A stretch of DNA of 64,000 nucleotides from Prevotella sp. (GTDB taxonomy: Bacteria; Bacteroidota; Bacteroidia; Bacteroidales; Bacteroidaceae), in the NCBI GenBank assembly GCA_017548605.1, contig JAFYZT010000055.1, forward strand, positions 1 to 64,000. The letters run 5' to 3'. Every line of letters starts with the position of its first letter. Positions within the stretch are counted from its first letter, which is position 1. Positions 28,149 to 36,484 of this stretch are shown here, piece by piece. The notes under the pieces were generated by a model. That model saw only the letters and a list, made by a program, of their open reading frames with translations, ran no database searches and was not told the DNA's origin. The translations under genes and the position numbers were made by a program.

Positions 28149-29060
28149 ATGAAACCAACGTTATTGCTGCTGGCTGCCGGCATGGGTAGCCGATATGGAG
28201 GCTTGAAACAACTCGATGGACTGGGGCCCAACGGGGAGACGATTATGGACTATTCCATTTATGATGCCATCAAGGCGGGATTCGGAAAGATAGTGTTCGT
28301 CATCAGGAAGGATTTTGAGCAGGATTTCCGCGATAAGATTCTCTCGAAATACGAGGGACATATTCCTGCAGAGTTGTGCTTCCAAGGCCTCGACGCTCTG
28401 CCCGAAGGGTTCAGCGTGCCCGAAGGAAGGCAGAAACCGTGGGGTACCAACCATGCGGTGATGATGGCGGCGAAAACTATCAAGGAACCGTTCTGCGTCA
28501 TCAATTGCGATGACTTCTACAACCGCGATGCGTTCATGGTCATCGGTAAGTTCCTCAGCGAACTGCCCGAAGGAAGCAAGAATAATTATGCCATGGTGGG
28601 ATTCCGCGTGGGTAACACGCTCTCGGAGAACGGTACCGTGGCTCGTGGTATCTGCTCCACCAATGATGAGGGTAACCTGACCACCGTGGTGGAACGTACG
28701 GAAATCATGAGGGTCGATGGCCCCGTGTGCTATAAAGATGAGCAGGGCCAGTGGGTGGCTGTTGACGACAATACACCTGTGTCGATGAACATGTGGGGAT
28801 TCACACCCGACTATTTCGACCATTCCGACGCGTATTTCCGCGAGTTCCTCAGCGATCCGAAGAACATGGAGAACCTGAAAGCGGAATTCTTCATCCCGCT
28901 CATGGTGAACAAACTCATCAATGAGGGAACATCGACGGTGAAAGTGCTTGATACCACATCGAAATGGTTCGGCGTGACCTATGCTGCCGACAGACAGGCC
29001 ACCGTGGAGCGTATCCAGCAACTCATCGACGAGGGTGTGTATCCGCAGAAACTGTTCTGA
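28149..29060 (+). CDS. Sugar-1-phosphate nucleotidyltransferase-like protein
   Basis: A 303-residue NTP-transferase fold protein. The N-terminal nucleotide-binding signature LLLLAAGMGSRYGGLKQ and the metal-binding region NCDDFYNRDAF are clear. The family activates sugar-1-phosphates with NTPs; this branch is common in Bacteroidota and usually labelled simply nucleotidyltransferase. WGTNHAVMMAAKTI is the segment equivalent to the sugar-contact loop. It is 3 bp from the DHH phosphoesterase gene, so co-transcribed. The sugar and nucleotide are not predictable, though LKQ and the length are compatible with glucose-1-phosphate uridylyltransferase-like enzymes. Confidence 0.85.
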   Translation: MKPTLLLLAAGMGSRYGGLKQLDGLGPNGETIMDYSIYDAIKAGFGKIVFVIRKDFEQDFRDKILSKYEGHIPAELCFQGLDALPEGFSVPEGRQKPWGTNHAVMMAAKTIKEPFCVINCDDFYNRDAFMVIGKFLSELPEGSKNNYAMVGFRVGNTLSENGTVARGICSTNDEGNLTTVVERTEIMRVDGPVCYKDEQGQWVAVDDNTPVSMNMWGFTPDYFDHSDAYFREFLSDPKNMENLKAEFFIPLMVNKLINEGTSTVKVLDTTSKWFGVTYAADRQATVERIQQLIDEGVYPQKLF

Positions 29061-29063
29061 GAA

Positions 29064-30107
29064 ATGGAGCCTATCCGTCTTGATTTACTCAATGAGCAGG
29101 AACTTGTCGCTCTCTCCGGGATTATCAACGCGGCAGGGAAAATAATCATCACCTGTCACAAGAGTCCCGATGGTGATGCCCTGGGGGCATCGCTGGCATG
29201 CGCCGAATGGCTCCGGACAAAAGGCAAGGAACCGCTCATCGTGGTGCCCGACATGTTTCCAGACTTCCTCAGATGGTTGCCCGGCGTGGAGAAAATACGC
29301 CGTTATGACAAGCACAAGGAGGAGTTGGACAAGGCTTTCGAAGAGGCCGACACCATCTTCTGCCTCGATTTCAATGCCACCGACAGGGTGGGGTTGATGC
29401 AGAAGACGCTGGAAGAGAATAAAGCGACGAAGGTGCTCATCGACCATCATCTGGAACCGACGGTGAATGCCGAAGTGAGCATCTCCCATCCCGAGATGTC
29501 AGCAACGTGCGAACTGCTCTTCCGTATCATGTGGCAGATGGGTGACTATGACAACATGAGCAAACATTGCGCCATATCTCTCTATTGCGGAATGATGACC
29601 GACACGGGAGGATTCACCTATAACTCCACACGAAGCGAGATATTCTATATCATCGGACAACTGTTGGCAAAAGGTATCAACAAAGACAAAATATACAGAA
29701 GTGTATATAATGTGTACAGCGATTGGTGCATCAGGCTGAGGGGATATGTGATGTATCAGAAACTCAACGTGCTGCACGATGAACATGCTACCTATTTCGC
29801 CATCACCAAGGAAGATATGGCGCGTTTCCGTTTCAAGAAAGGCGATGCCGAGGGATTGGTGAACGAACCGCTGCGCATCAAAGGCATACGGTTGTCGATA
29901 TCGTTGCGCGAAGACACGGAGGTGCCGGGGCTGGTATGGGTGAGCATCAGGTCAACGGACCATTATTATTGCGACGAATTGGCGCGGACGTTCTTTAACG
30001 GCGGTGGGCATGCTAATGCTGCTGGCGGCAAACTCTTCGGAGGAATACAAGATGCGGAACGCGTCACCCGTGAAGCCATCAAGGCTTTTGCGCAGAAATA
30101 TTATTAA
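29064..30107 (+). CDS. DHH-family phosphoesterase (NrnA-like)
   Basis: Bifunctional oligoribonuclease/pAp-phosphatase type protein of 347 residues. The DHH domain shows CHKSPDGDALGASLA (metal-binding Asp pair), FCLDFNATDR and IDHHLEP (the DHH motif); the C-terminal DHHA1 domain ends in FNGGGHANAAGG, the substrate-binding glycine motif. NrnA enzymes degrade 2-5 nt RNA and dephosphorylate 3'-phosphoadenosine 5'-phosphate. All catalytic motifs are intact. The gene is followed by a dispersed repeat element. Confidence 0.9.
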   Translation: MEPIRLDLLNEQELVALSGIINAAGKIIITCHKSPDGDALGASLACAEWLRTKGKEPLIVVPDMFPDFLRWLPGVEKIRRYDKHKEELDKAFEEADTIFCLDFNATDRVGLMQKTLEENKATKVLIDHHLEPTVNAEVSISHPEMSATCELLFRIMWQMGDYDNMSKHCAISLYCGMMTDTGGFTYNSTRSEIFYIIGQLLAKGINKDKIYRSVYNVYSDWCIRLRGYVMYQKLNVLHDEHATYFAITKEDMARFRFKKGDAEGLVNEPLRIKGIRLSISLREDTEVPGLVWVSIRSTDHYYCDELARTFFNGGGHANAAGGKLFGGIQDAERVTREAIKAFAQKYY

Positions 30108-30112
30108 AATAA

Positions 30113-30319
30113 TAGGAAGTAAAATAGGTAGTAAAAAGGGAAGTAAAATAGGAAGTTATGCACTTCGTGCAGGACAATAGCCTTAAAAAGTAAAAAAGTT
30201 AAAAGGTAAAAGAGTAAAAAGGTAAAAAAAGTAAAAAAGTAAAAGTCGGAGTAATGTCCATTTTAACTTCCACTTTAACTCCCATGAGCGAAGCGAATTA
30301 ACTCCCCTTTTAACTCCCC
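30113..30319. repeat. Dispersed intergenic element, copy 2 (inverted)
   Basis: Reverse complement of the element at 8759-8985, with the same order of conserved blocks: the GCACTTCGTGC hairpin next to AGGACAATAG, a purine-rich middle made of GTAAAA/GGTAAAA units, then GGAGTAATGTCCATTTT and CATGAGCGAAGCGAATTA. It occupies nearly all the 235-bp spacer between the DHH phosphoesterase and DUF4827 genes. Confidence 0.85.
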
Positions 30320-30342
30320 ATTAGATAATAAAAATATAAACA

Positions 30343-30972
30343 ATGACAAAAACAAAAATCATCATGCTGGCCCTTGGTGCCTTGTTCTTGATGTCTGCTT
30401 GCAACAAGACAGAGACATACGCCGAAATGAAGGACAAGGAACGTTCTGCCATTAACCAGTTCATCGTCGATCGGGGTATCAAGGTTATCAGCGAGACGGA
30501 CTTCAAGGCTAATGGCGAAGTGACCAACGTGGCTAATAACGAATTTGTGCTCTTCGGCACGAACGGCGTGTATATGCAGATTGAGAGGAAAGGCTGTGGG
30601 CAGAAAATAAAGAGTGGTGAGTCGGCCAATGTTATCTGTCGGTTTATGGAATGGAACATCTTTGGCGACTCGTTGCAATTAACAAACAACTCGCTCTATT
30701 TCGCGTCGATGCCCGATATAATGCAGGTAAACAACACATCAGGTACTTTCACCGCTTCATTTACCAGCGGTGCAATGTACAGTGTTTACGGTCCGTCGGT
30801 GCCTGTGGGATGGCTCGTGCCGCTCACCTTTATCAATGTGGGACGCCCCGTGGAAGAAACCGACGAGTTGGCGAAGGTGAAACTCATTGTACCTGCCGAG
30901 GCGGGACAGCAGAGAGCTTCGCAGTATGTAATTCCATGTTATTATGAAATAACTTTCGAAAGAGGAATATAA
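30343..30972 (+). CDS. DUF4827 lipoprotein
   Basis: A 209-residue predicted lipoprotein: signal with lipobox LMSAC (Cys20), then a domain (about 25-208) matching DUF4827, a Bacteroidales family with similarity to FKBP-like prolyl isomerases. Recognisable parts are ICRFMEWNIFGDSLQL and VGWLVPLTFINVGRP. The function is unknown. Two bases separate it from glmM, so they share a transcript; this pairing recurs in Bacteroidales. Confidence 0.8.
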   Translation: MTKTKIIMLALGALFLMSACNKTETYAEMKDKERSAINQFIVDRGIKVISETDFKANGEVTNVANNEFVLFGTNGVYMQIERKGCGQKIKSGESANVICRFMEWNIFGDSLQLTNNSLYFASMPDIMQVNNTSGTFTASFTSGAMYSVYGPSVPVGWLVPLTFINVGRPVEETDELAKVKLIVPAEAGQQRASQYVIPCYYEITFERGI

Positions 30973-30974
30973 CC

Positions 30975-32381
30975 ATGACACTTATTAAATCAATCTCTGG
31001 TATCAGGGGAACTATTGGCGGCAAAAAGGGCGACACGCTCAACCCGCTGGATATCGTGAAATTTACTTCGGCTTATGCCACGTTCATACGTGAAAACGGG
31101 GGGACAGGACAAAATGCTGCGTTCAACAACAACCGACCGACCATCGTCGTAGGACGCGACGCTCGTATCTCGGGCGTCATGGTCGACAGTGTCGTCTCGG
31201 GTGCGCTCATGGGCATGGGCTATGATGTGGTGAACATCGGACTGGCTTCCACGCCCACCACGGAGTTGGCAGTGAAACTGTTGGGTGCCGACGGTGGCAT
31301 CATCATCACTGCCAGTCATAACCCGCGACAGTGGAACGCGCTCAAACTGCTCAATGCTGAGGGTGAGTTCCTTAATGCACAGGAGGGAGCCAGGGTGCTC
31401 GCCATTGCTGATGCCGAGGACTTCGAATATGCTGCTTTGGAACAGTTGGGGCATTACATCAACTGCGATGAGGCCGACGATTGGCATGTCGAAGAGGTGC
31501 TGGCTCTTGACCTTGTAGATGTGGAGGCTGTCAAAAATGCCCGTTTCAAGGTCTGCGTAGACACCATCAACAGTGTGGGTGGCATCATCCTGCCCAAACT
31601 GTTCGACAAGTTGGGCGTGGAATATAAGGTGCTCAATGGCGAGCCTGACGGCGACTTCGCCCATAACCCCGAGCCGCTGGAGAAGAACCTCACGGGTATC
31701 ATGGATGAGATGAAGAGTGGTGCGTACGATTTGGGCGTCGTTGTCGACCCCGATGTTGATCGTCTGGCTTTCATCTGTGAAGACGGAAAAATGTTCGGAG
31801 AAGAATATACACTGGTGTCAGTGGCCGACTATGTGCTGAGCCACACTCCGGGCAACACGGTGTCGAACCTGTCGTCAACACGTGCCTTGCGTGATGTCAC
31901 CGAACGTCATGGCGGTGCCTATGCGGCAGCTGCTGTGGGCGAGGTGAATGTAACCACCAAGATGAAAGAGGTGGGGGCAGTGATCGGTGGCGAAGGTAAC
32001 GGTGGTGTCATTTATCCAGAATGTCATTACGGACGTGACGCGCTGGTGGGTATAGCACTCTTCCTCACCGCCATGGCGAAGAGGGGTGGCAAGGTGAGTG
32101 AGTTTAGAGCTACATTGCCTGACTATTTCATTGCAAAGAACCGCATCGACCTGACGCCACAGACTGATGTTGACGCGCTGCTGGTCAAAGTGAAGGAACT
32201 GTATAAGGAAGAGCGGGTGAACGATATCGACGGTGTGAAGATTGACTTTGCCGACCGTTGGGTGCACCTGCGTAAGTCGAACACTGAACCAATCATCCGC
32301 GTCTATAGCGAGGCTCCCACCATGGTCGAAGCCGAAGAACTGGGACAGAAAATCATGCAGGTGATCAAGGGTGAGATGTAA
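30975..32381 (+). CDS. glmM: Phosphoglucosamine mutase
   Basis: Alpha-D-phosphohexomutase of 468 residues that interconverts glucosamine-6-P and glucosamine-1-P for peptidoglycan and LPS precursors. Motifs in order: SISGIRGTIGG (N-terminal), phosphoserine loop ITASHNPRQWNALKLL, metal loop VVDPDVDRLAF (three Asp), sugar loop GGEGNGGVIYP and phosphate loop RKSNTEPIIRVYSEA. All are intact. A phosphomannomutase-like specificity is possible for this superfamily, but this Bacteroidota type is generally assigned as GlmM. Confidence 0.9.
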   Translation: MTLIKSISGIRGTIGGKKGDTLNPLDIVKFTSAYATFIRENGGTGQNAAFNNNRPTIVVGRDARISGVMVDSVVSGALMGMGYDVVNIGLASTPTTELAVKLLGADGGIIITASHNPRQWNALKLLNAEGEFLNAQEGARVLAIADAEDFEYAALEQLGHYINCDEADDWHVEEVLALDLVDVEAVKNARFKVCVDTINSVGGIILPKLFDKLGVEYKVLNGEPDGDFAHNPEPLEKNLTGIMDEMKSGAYDLGVVVDPDVDRLAFICEDGKMFGEEYTLVSVADYVLSHTPGNTVSNLSSTRALRDVTERHGGAYAAAAVGEVNVTTKMKEVGAVIGGEGNGGVIYPECHYGRDALVGIALFLTAMAKRGGKVSEFRATLPDYFIAKNRIDLTPQTDVDALLVKVKELYKEERVNDIDGVKIDFADRWVHLRKSNTEPIIRVYSEAPTMVEAEELGQKIMQVIKGEM

Positions 32382-32473
32382 CGTCCTTTAACTTCACAGG
32401 CCGAAGACCGATAACTTCCTTTAACTTCTTTAACTTCAACAAGTTGAACGGAAGTGAAACTTGGATAAAAACC

Positions 32474-32504
32474 AAAAACGGGATGTGAACACATCCCGTT
32501 TTTT
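32474..32504. terminator. Bidirectional terminator between glmM and RNase G
   Basis: Perfect 13-bp arms AAAAACGGGATGT (32474-32486) and its complement (32491-32503) around GAAC, with A and T runs on both sides. It serves the converging genes on either side. Confidence 0.88.
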
Positions 32505-34078
32505 CATTTCGTTTCTATCTCCTCTTTCATGTCGATAAACTGCTTTTTCGCATCGTAAAATTCGTATTGCAAGAAAGCCATCTTCTGCGAGGGGATGACA
32601 TGTACTCCCAACCCGTATTTGAACTGCCAACGCCGCTTGAGCGACATGATGCCCTTGTTGATATAGGCAGCCACGTAGGGATGCACATGCAAGTAGAAAC
32701 TCTTGACGCCGATCTTGTTGACCAGGTGATCAATCTTACTCTCTAATTGGTCGGTGAACAATATGCTCGACCGAATCGTTCCTTTGCCGAAACAGGTGGG
32801 ACAGGTCTCCTCTACCATCACGTCCATGGCCGGACGAACACGCTGACGCGTAATCTGCATCAAACCGAATTTGCTCAGTGGCAGGATGTTGTGACGTGCG
32901 CGGTCCTTCTGCATGTTCTTGCACATGCGCTCATAAAGCATCTGGCGGTCCTCAGCCAGGTTCATGTCGATGAAGTCGATGACAATGATACCACCCATAT
33001 CGCGCAGACGTAACTGGCGGGCAATCTCGTCGGCAGCACCCAGGTTCACCTGCAGCGCGTTGGCCTCCTGACCATTCTCCGAACGTGTGCGGTTGCCGCT
33101 GTTCACATCAACTACATGCAAGGCCTCGGTGTGCTCAATGATGAGATAGGCACCGTGTTTGTAGTTCACTGTCTTGCCAAAACTCGACTTCAGCTGTTTG
33201 GTAATGTTGTAGTTGTCAAAGATAGGCACATTACCCGTGTAGCGCTTTACAATGTTGGCCTTGTCGGGCGCAATCAGCGTCACGTAGTGTTTCACCTCTT
33301 GACATACTACATCGTCGTTGACGAAGATGTTCTCGTAGGAGGGATTGAACAGGTCGCGCAACATGGCTACGGCCCGACCCGTCTCCTCGAACACCAGCTG
33401 AGGACGTGTCTGTGTCTTCTGAACCTTCGTGATGGCTTCCTCCCATCGCTTCAACAGCACTTTCAGCTCGCTGTCGAGCTCGGCCACACGCTTGCCCTCG
33501 GCAACAGTGCGCACTATCACACCGAAGTTCTTCGGACGGATGCTCTGGATCAATTGCTTCAGGCGAGCACGCTCCTCGCCGCTTTTGATCTTAGAGGATA
33601 CGGAAACTTTATCATAGAACGGCATGAGCACCAGGTAACGCCCGGCAAAACTCAGCTCGCCCGTAAGTCGCGGACCCTTCGTAGAGATGGGTTCCTTCAC
33701 AATCTGAACCAACACTTCCTGACCTACCGACAGCGTAGTCGCTATGCTGCCGTCTTTCTTCAGGTCGGGCAGGTGGCTTGCTTTAGAGATGGGATAAAGT
33801 TTCTTTCTGTCGCTCTGCACCTGTTTCAGGTACTTCGCGTAAGAGTCGAATTGGTTTCCTAAGTCAAGATAATGGAGAAAGGCGTCGCGCTCAAAGCCCA
33901 CATCCACAAAACAGGCGTTCAAACCGGGCATCAGTTTCCGAACCTTTGCAATGTAGATATTGCCAACAGAGAATGAAGCCGAACGAGTCTCGTTCTGATA
34001 CTCTACCAGATTCTTGTCCTCCAGCAGAGCAATCGATATTTCTTTCGGCTTGACATCAATTACTACTTCGCTGGTCAT
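32504..34078 (-). CDS. rng: Ribonuclease E/G family protein (RNase G)
   Basis: Endoribonuclease of 524 residues. The start at 34078 (MTSEVVIDVKPKEIS) is preferred over an open upstream extension because it matches the family start. An S1 domain with the usual insertion (about 37-125: VGNIYIAKVRKLMPGLNACFVDVG) precedes the catalytic region: GIIVIDFIDM with the metal-binding Asp, then the zinc-link CPTCFGKG. Length and motifs are those of RNase G/CafA, without the RNase E scaffold tail. It acts in rRNA 5' processing and mRNA decay. It lies downstream of genes for a ribosome-associated-type small protein and HU. Confidence 0.93.
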   Translation of the reverse strand: MTSEVVIDVKPKEISIALLEDKNLVEYQNETRSASFSVGNIYIAKVRKLMPGLNACFVDVGFERDAFLHYLDLGNQFDSYAKYLKQVQSDRKKLYPISKASHLPDLKKDGSIATTLSVGQEVLVQIVKEPISTKGPRLTGELSFAGRYLVLMPFYDKVSVSSKIKSGEERARLKQLIQSIRPKNFGVIVRTVAEGKRVAELDSELKVLLKRWEEAITKVQKTQTRPQLVFEETGRAVAMLRDLFNPSYENIFVNDDVVCQEVKHYVTLIAPDKANIVKRYTGNVPIFDNYNITKQLKSSFGKTVNYKHGAYLIIEHTEALHVVDVNSGNRTRSENGQEANALQVNLGAADEIARQLRLRDMGGIIVIDFIDMNLAEDRQMLYERMCKNMQKDRARHNILPLSKFGLMQITRQRVRPAMDVMVEETCPTCFGKGTIRSSILFTDQLESKIDHLVNKIGVKSFYLHVHPYVAAYINKGIMSLKRRWQFKYGLGVHVIPSQKMAFLQYEFYDAKKQFIDMKEEIETK

Positions 34079-34174
34079 TGCTCCATAATACTTAGTGTTC
34101 CAAAAAAATGGCATGTCGGACAATTTCCCAGGCGGGAGGGTCGGACATGCCGTGGCCGGACAGGCGGCAAGTTA

Positions 34175-34264
34175 TTACTTGCTCTTATGCCTGTTCTTTC
34201 TCAGTCTCTTCTTCCTCTTGTGAGTGGCCATCTTATGGCCCTTCTTCTTCTTTCCGTTTGGCAT
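34175..34264 (-). CDS. AURKAIP1/COX24-like small basic protein
   Basis: A 29-codon gene: it begins MPNGKKKKGHKMATHKRKKR and continues with LRKNRHKSK before a TAA stop at 34175-34177. The composition is almost wholly Lys/Arg/His. The sequence matches the AURKAIP1/COX24 domain proteins found in Bacteroidota, related to mitochondrial mS38 and mycobacterial bS22, which bind the small ribosomal subunit. An internal start at MATHKRKK is possible. It lies between HU (50 bp) and RNase G (about 100 bp), on the same strand. A ribosomal role here is inferred from the family. Confidence 0.85.
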   Translation of the reverse strand: MPNGKKKKGHKMATHKRKKRLRKNRHKSK

Positions 34265-34314
34265 AATTATTGAATTGAATGTTATTTTGATGTTTTCTAT
34301 TCGAAAAGGGCATC

Positions 34315-34614
34315 TTAATCCTCATCGGTCACTTCCTCACCCTTCATCTGGGCCACGAAGCTCTTAGCCGGCTTGAAGCAGGGGAAATCATGGGCCGGGA
34401 TGACGATAGTGGTATTCTTCGAGATATTGCGGGCGGTCTTCTCGGCGCGATGCTTCACGATGAAACTGCCAAAACCGCGAAGGTAAACATTCTCCTTCTG
34501 CTCCAGCAAACTTTCCTTAATCACTTCCATAAATGCCTCGACGGTTAATGAAACGTCTCTTTTGGCTACACCCGTTCCTGTTGCAATCTTATTGATTATT
34601 TCTGCCTTAGTCAT
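34315..34614 (-). CDS. HU/IHF-family DNA-binding protein
   Basis: A 99-residue histone-like protein: N-terminal helices (MTKAEIINKIATGTGVAK), the beta-arm start YLRGFGSFIVKHR, arm tip with the intercalating-proline region (TTIVIPAHDF) and C-terminal helix (FKPAKSFVAQM) plus an acidic tail EEVTDED. It bends and compacts DNA as a dimer. Its -7 box lies at 34670-34677. Confidence 0.93.
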   Translation of the reverse strand: MTKAEIINKIATGTGVAKRDVSLTVEAFMEVIKESLLEQKENVYLRGFGSFIVKHRAEKTARNISKNTTIVIPAHDFPCFKPAKSFVAQMKGEEVTDED

Positions 34615-34669
34615 TGGATAATAATATATTACGATTAAACTTCTAGTTGATTAAACTCATTTTGGGATG

Positions 34670-34701
34670 CAAAGATAATGCTTTTTCACGGGATACCGAA
34701 A
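34670..34701 (-). promoter_or_regulatory. HU gene promoter
   Basis: On the minus strand, TTTC (34698-34701), a 20-bp spacer and TATCTTTG (34670-34677): a full -7 box and a one-mismatch -33 box, about 56 bp before the start codon. Confidence 0.6.
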
Positions 34702-34804
34702 TCTTTTTCGTTTTTTTTGCTAAATAGGGTGGAAAACGCACTTTTGCTCAACTTTTTAATATGGTGATAGGTGGGGATAGATGGGTTATGAAGTTCTTTG
34801 GGCG

Positions 34805-34846
34805 AAAACAAAGGACGAAATCCGTACGCGGCTCTCGTCCTTTGTT
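34805..34846 (-). terminator. Terminator of the DUF4332 gene
   Basis: Arms with core CAAAGGACGA (ending 34818) and TCGTCCTTTG (from 34835) form a hairpin followed on the minus strand by TTTT. It lies 39 bp after the DUF4332 stop. The remaining 270-bp spacer to HU is AT-rich with a small direct repeat (TCGTTCGGCCG, twice, 34851-34875). Confidence 0.75.
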
Positions 34847-34884
34847 ATTATCGTTCGGCCGTCTTCGTTCGGCCGAAGGCCTTA

Positions 34885-35292
34885 TTAGTATTCCATCACG
34901 GTTTCGAGTTCCTTGGCCTGATCAATCATCTTCTGCACTTCCTTCACGCTCGGAACACGGTTGCAGAGATTCTTCTGGTCGTTCACTTCCACCAGCTTCG
35001 GCTGCAGGTTCTCAGCCACACGGTGACGGAACTCTTTCACAGTGTCGACGCCGGCAGCCTCCAACAGTTCGGAGAACTGAGGTCCTACGCCGTCGATACG
35101 CATCAGGTCGGCATGGTTGGTCCAGGTGAGGATAAGCTTGGGTGAGATGCCTGTCTCCTCAGCCAATGCCTTACGGCCGGCGGGCTTGGCACATTTCTCA
35201 AGTAACTTGGCGTCGGTGTCAATACCGGCGGCTAACAACTTCTCGGCGTAAACGGGGCCGATACCTTCAATGTCGATAATCTTGTAAATCAT
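34885..35292 (-). CDS. DUF4332 helix-hairpin-helix protein
   Basis: A 135-residue protein made largely of two helix-hairpin-helix units: IEGIGPVYAEKLLAAGI (about 8-24) and IDGVGPQFSELLEAAGV (about 65-81), each with the GxGP turn typical of non-specific DNA-binding HhH motifs. This is the DUF4332 family, common in Bacteroidota and Cyanobacteria. DNA contact is inferred from the fold; the process is unknown. Single gene with its own terminator and a -7 box at 35365-35372. Confidence 0.85.
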   Translation of the reverse strand: MIYKIIDIEGIGPVYAEKLLAAGIDTDAKLLEKCAKPAGRKALAEETGISPKLILTWTNHADLMRIDGVGPQFSELLEAAGVDTVKEFRHRVAENLQPKLVEVNDQKNLCNRVPSVKEVQKMIDQAKELETVMEY

Positions 35293-35330
35293 GGTAGAAA
35301 TATTTAAAAATTAGAAAATTATATACTCTC

Positions 35331-35358
35331 ACCTCTTACCTCTCACCCCTCACCTCAT
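35331..35358. repeat. Heptad array upstream of the DUF4332 gene
   Basis: Four 7-bp units of the form ACCTCTY/ACCCCTC/ACCTCAT at exact period 7, just upstream of the DUF4332 start. Confidence 0.75.
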
Positions 35359-35364
35359 CTTTTG

Positions 35365-35372
35365 CAAATTTA
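35365..35372 (-). promoter_or_regulatory. -7 box of the DUF4332 gene
   Basis: TAAATTTG on the minus strand fits TAnnTTTG. No good -33 element. The heptad array lies between the box and the start codon, so it is transcribed as leader. Confidence 0.5.
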
Positions 35373-35506
35373 CGCAATTCATGACAAAATAGGTCAGGAA
35401 CCGGTCATTTTATAATAAATTTTAACGTATGCGAGATTTTCAAACTCTTTGATGGTTGTTTTATCAAAAATATTCACTAATTTCGTGGCCTAAAAGTGTT
35501 TTGTTT

Positions 35507-35550
35507 ATAACTCATAACTTGTAACTCATAACTCATAATTCGTAACTTAT
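35507..35550. repeat. Degenerate AACTCAT tandem array before the pantothenate kinase gene
   Basis: Loose repeats of ATAACTCATAACT/GTAACTCAT units ending one base before the start codon of the pantothenate kinase gene. Confidence 0.65.
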
Positions 35551-35551
35551 C

Positions 35552-36370
35552 ATGGGTATCATTATCGGCATCGACGTGGGCATTAGCACCACAAAAATCG
35601 TTGGATTCAATAAAGGTAAGATTATCTCGCCGCTCCGTATCACGGCGGCCGATCCTGTGACCTCGTTATATGGGGCATTTGGCAAATATCTCTACGACAA
35701 CAAAGTGGATCTCGCCGACGTGAAGAAGGTGATGCTCACAGGCGTGGGTAGTGCTTATATTGACAAGCCCATCTATGGCTTGACCACAGAGAAGGTGGAC
35801 GAGTTCAGGTGTGACGGTCTCGGGGCTCGTTTCGAGTCGGGGCTCGACAAGTTTATCGTGGTAAGCATGGGTACGGGTACCTCACTGGTGCGTTGCGACG
35901 GTAACGACATTCGTCACATCGGCGGTATCGGCATCGGTGGCGGCACGCTCTCGGGATTGTCGCGTATCTTCCTCCAGACAAGTGATATCAAGCAGGTGCT
36001 GTCCCTGGCCATACGGGGTGACCTGTCGAAGATTAACCTGCAGATAGGTGACATCAGTGCCAAACCACTTCCCGGACTGCCCATGGATGCAACAGCATCG
36101 CTCTTCGCCAATGCGCAGGCTGACGCGGCAAAGGAAGATGTGGCATTAGGACTCATCCACATGGTTTTGCAGTCGGTGGGCAGCGCGGCTGTCCTCTCGG
36201 CATTGAACAGCGACATCCGCGACTTCGTAATGATTGGTCAGCTTACCCTGTTGCCGCAGTGCCGCGAAGTGTTCCCACATCTTGAACGGCTCTATGGCGT
36301 GCATTTTCGCATTCCCAAATATTCGGAGTTCTGTACGGCTATTGGTGCGGCGTTGTGTTACGAGGGTTGA
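35552..36370 (+). CDS. Type II pantothenate kinase
   Basis: A 272-residue ASKHA-fold kinase of the CoaW/fumble type, phosphorylating pantothenate in the first step of CoA synthesis. Visible are the phosphate-1 loop IGIDVGISTTKIVGF, phosphate-2 region VVSMGTGTSLVRC, the glycine run GGIGIGGGTLSGLSR and the C-terminal adenosine region EFCTAIGAALCYEG. Length fits bacterial type II enzymes. It is a single gene between two tandem-repeat spacers. Confidence 0.88.
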   Translation: MGIIIGIDVGISTTKIVGFNKGKIISPLRITAADPVTSLYGAFGKYLYDNKVDLADVKKVMLTGVGSAYIDKPIYGLTTEKVDEFRCDGLGARFESGLDKFIVVSMGTGTSLVRCDGNDIRHIGGIGIGGGTLSGLSRIFLQTSDIKQVLSLAIRGDLSKINLQIGDISAKPLPGLPMDATASLFANAQADAAKEDVALGLIHMVLQSVGSAAVLSALNSDIRDFVMIGQLTLLPQCREVFPHLERLYGVHFRIPKYSEFCTAIGAALCYEG

Positions 36371-36438
36371 GAGTCGAGGTTTGAGTTTTATGATTTCTGG
36401 AATGGCTTAACTCCATAACACCGATTTCTGGTAATGTC

Positions 36439-36470
36439 TAAACTCCTAAACTCCTGAACTCCTAAACTCC
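36439..36470. repeat. Four 8-bp tandem units before the CHAT gene
   Basis: Unit TAAACTCC, four copies (third TGAACTCC) at exact period 8, ending 14 bp before the start codon of the CHAT gene. Confidence 0.85.
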
Positions 36471-36484
36471 TTACCATAAAAAAC

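Noticed and set aside
28161-29021. Long minus-strand ORF opposite the nucleotidyltransferase gene
   Set aside because: No recognisable motifs, His/Val-rich composition typical of antisense frames; the plus-strand gene has clear family motifs.
34078-34123. Upstream start for RNase G (MSDMPFFWN)
   Set aside because: Fifteen extra residues not typical of the family; MTSEVVIDVKP is the conserved start.
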